Assembly (NCBI GenBank): GCA_963575745.1
Contig: CAUYUJ010005714.1
Coordinates: forward strand, 213,501 to 277,500
Direction of reading: 5' to 3'
DNA from: Prorocentrum cordatum
Taxonomy: Eukaryota; Sar; Dinophyceae; Prorocentrales; Prorocentraceae
DNA length: 64,000 nt
A program made the translations under genes and the position numbers. Below are positions 63,182 through 64,000 of this stretch, piece by piece. Each line of letters begins with the position of its first letter. The first letter of the stretch is position 1. The notes below the pieces were generated by a model, which did no database searches, had not been told where the DNA came from, and saw nothing but the letters and a program-made list of their open reading frames with translations.

Positions 63182-63826
63182 ATCTTCGCCCTGGTGGCTG
63201 ACACTGGCAGCAACTCGCTGATTGTCGCGTCGTGTGCGTGCATGGAAGCGGGCTCTTGTGATAAGGAGAGTCACTGTTTCACGGGCACGGACAAGTCGAC
63301 GACATTCCATGCCGATCCGGAGGAGCCGGAACTGGTCCTCACCTTCGGAAGTGGGCAGATCCAGGCTGAGGAGGCCGTGGATGTGTGTCAAGTTGCCGGG
63401 GTCACAGCGAACATGACGGATGGGATCCTGCTGATGACGGACCAGGCGCTCGATTTCGGTGGCCCTTTCGAGGGCATCCTGGGCCTGGGCCCACCGCTGC
63501 CCAAGGAGGAGGAGATGGAGGAGGAGATGGCCGCGGAGGACGACATGGCGGGGCTGAGCGACGCGGAGATGGACGACATCCTGGACAAGGCCTTCGGGGA
63601 CGGCTCCTCCGGCGGCGTGGCGGACACGGCCGCGGACTCCCAGCGCATGGCCGAAAGGCGCATGGCCGCAAGGCGCATCGCGCGCAAGGCCCGGTCTGCG
63701 CGGTCCTCCCGCGCCCGCGGCAGAGGCCGCTCCCGCCGCCGCGGCGGTCGGTCGGCCCACCAACCGCTCGGCTTCCTGGAGCTCGGGGCGCGACGTCCGA
63801 TGCATGAGAGGTCAATGCCTGGCGGA
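63182..63826 (+). CDS. Pepsin-family aspartic protease, exon 2 visible (partial)
   Basis: Starts IFALVADTGSNSLIVASCAC: the A1 active-site motif DTGS with catalytic Asp at 63,200. CMEAGSCDKESHCFTGTDKS gives a likely disulfide loop, then STTFHADPEEPELVLTFGSG (flap region) and FEGILGLGPP, a conserved A1 motif. Next is a long insertion, acidic (EEEMEEEMAAEDDMAGLSDA) then basic (ARRIARKARSARSSRARGRG), and QPLGFLELG. In plain pepsins GLG(x) is followed at once by the FSMCF-type strand, so the insert is unusual and may be partly intronic. The second catalytic Asp and the C-terminal lobe are not in the window. The frame runs into a GGA microsatellite at 63,827, so the true exon end is probably near 63,780 (a GC dinucleotide after CTTCCTGGA). 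Likely a vacuolar, lysosomal or secreted endopeptidase. Confidence 0.75.
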
Positions 63827-64000
63827 GGAGGAGGAGGAGGAGGAGGAGGAGGAGGAGGAGGAGGAGGAGGAGGAGGAGGAGGAGGAGGAGGAGGAGGAGG
63901 AGGAGGAGGAGGAGGAGGAGGAGGAGGAGGAGGAGGAGGAGGAGGAGGAGGAGGAGGAGGAGGAGGAGGAGGGGGAGGGGAGAGGAGGAGGAGGAGGAGG
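63827..64000. repeat. GGA microsatellite at window edge
   Basis: Near-perfect GGA triplets continuing beyond the window. Confidence 0.95.

Noticed and set aside
1-64000. Dinoflagellate spliced-leader, tRNA and rRNA genes
   Set aside because: No match to the 22-base leader, to tRNA A/B boxes in proper spacing, or to rRNA cores was seen when reading both strands.

Overview
This window looks like nuclear DNA of a dinoflagellate. The call rests on four things: a Ty1/copia polyprotein of the kind common in dinoflagellate genomes; exons separated by introns with GC or GA 5' splice sites and an AG|G-like 3' site; very abundant trinucleotide microsatellites and complex dispersed repeats; and protein families typical of dinoflagellates (EF-hand channel tail, pepsin-like protease, Thr/Ser-rich membrane protein). 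No rRNA, tRNA, CRISPR array or bacterial-style operon was seen. Assignment below the dinoflagellate level is not possible from the sequence alone.

Layout. 1-1.1 kb: a 105-bp tandem array and a GGA microsatellite. 1.8-6.5 kb (+): four exons of an EF-hand protein, probably the C-terminal tail of a voltage-gated cation channel, with introns full of CTC, GAT and GGA repeats and one MITE. 7.25-15.5 kb: a large composite tandem array whose units carry a (GTT)n block and a conserved CCCCCAC/GTGGGGG hairpin; it contains embedded 15-bp and about 180-bp arrays. 15.5-40 kb: mostly repeats and degraded sequence, including a pseudogene region at 20.4-23.5 kb, a possible small CDS at 27.7 kb, candidate exons at 18.6, 32.5 and 37.5 kb, LINE-like fragments, and two more MITE copies.

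41.1-55.6 kb is a nested retrotransposon locus. An intact 9,200-bp Ty1/copia element (42,337-51,536, + strand, 167-bp LTRs, 5-bp target duplication GTAGC) lies inside the reverse-transcriptase gene of an older, decayed copia-like element on the - strand. The old element's RT frame reads across the empty site. The younger element encodes gag, protease, an extra cytosine-methyltransferase-like segment, integrase, RT and RNase H in one open frame, but its RT active site reads HVHD instead of YVDD.

58.7-61.3 kb (+): a two-exon gene for a secreted or membrane Thr/Ser-rich protein with signal peptide, extracellular domain, one transmembrane helix and a basic tail. 62.5 kb to the right edge (+): the 5' part of a pepsin-family aspartic protease, cut by the window end. 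The three host genes share strand but show no shared pathway.

The most interesting item is the methyltransferase-like domain inside the copia polyprotein. The MITE family, the hairpin-bearing array and the nested insertion are the next best leads. Exon limits were set by reading frame and splice dinucleotides and need transcript support.
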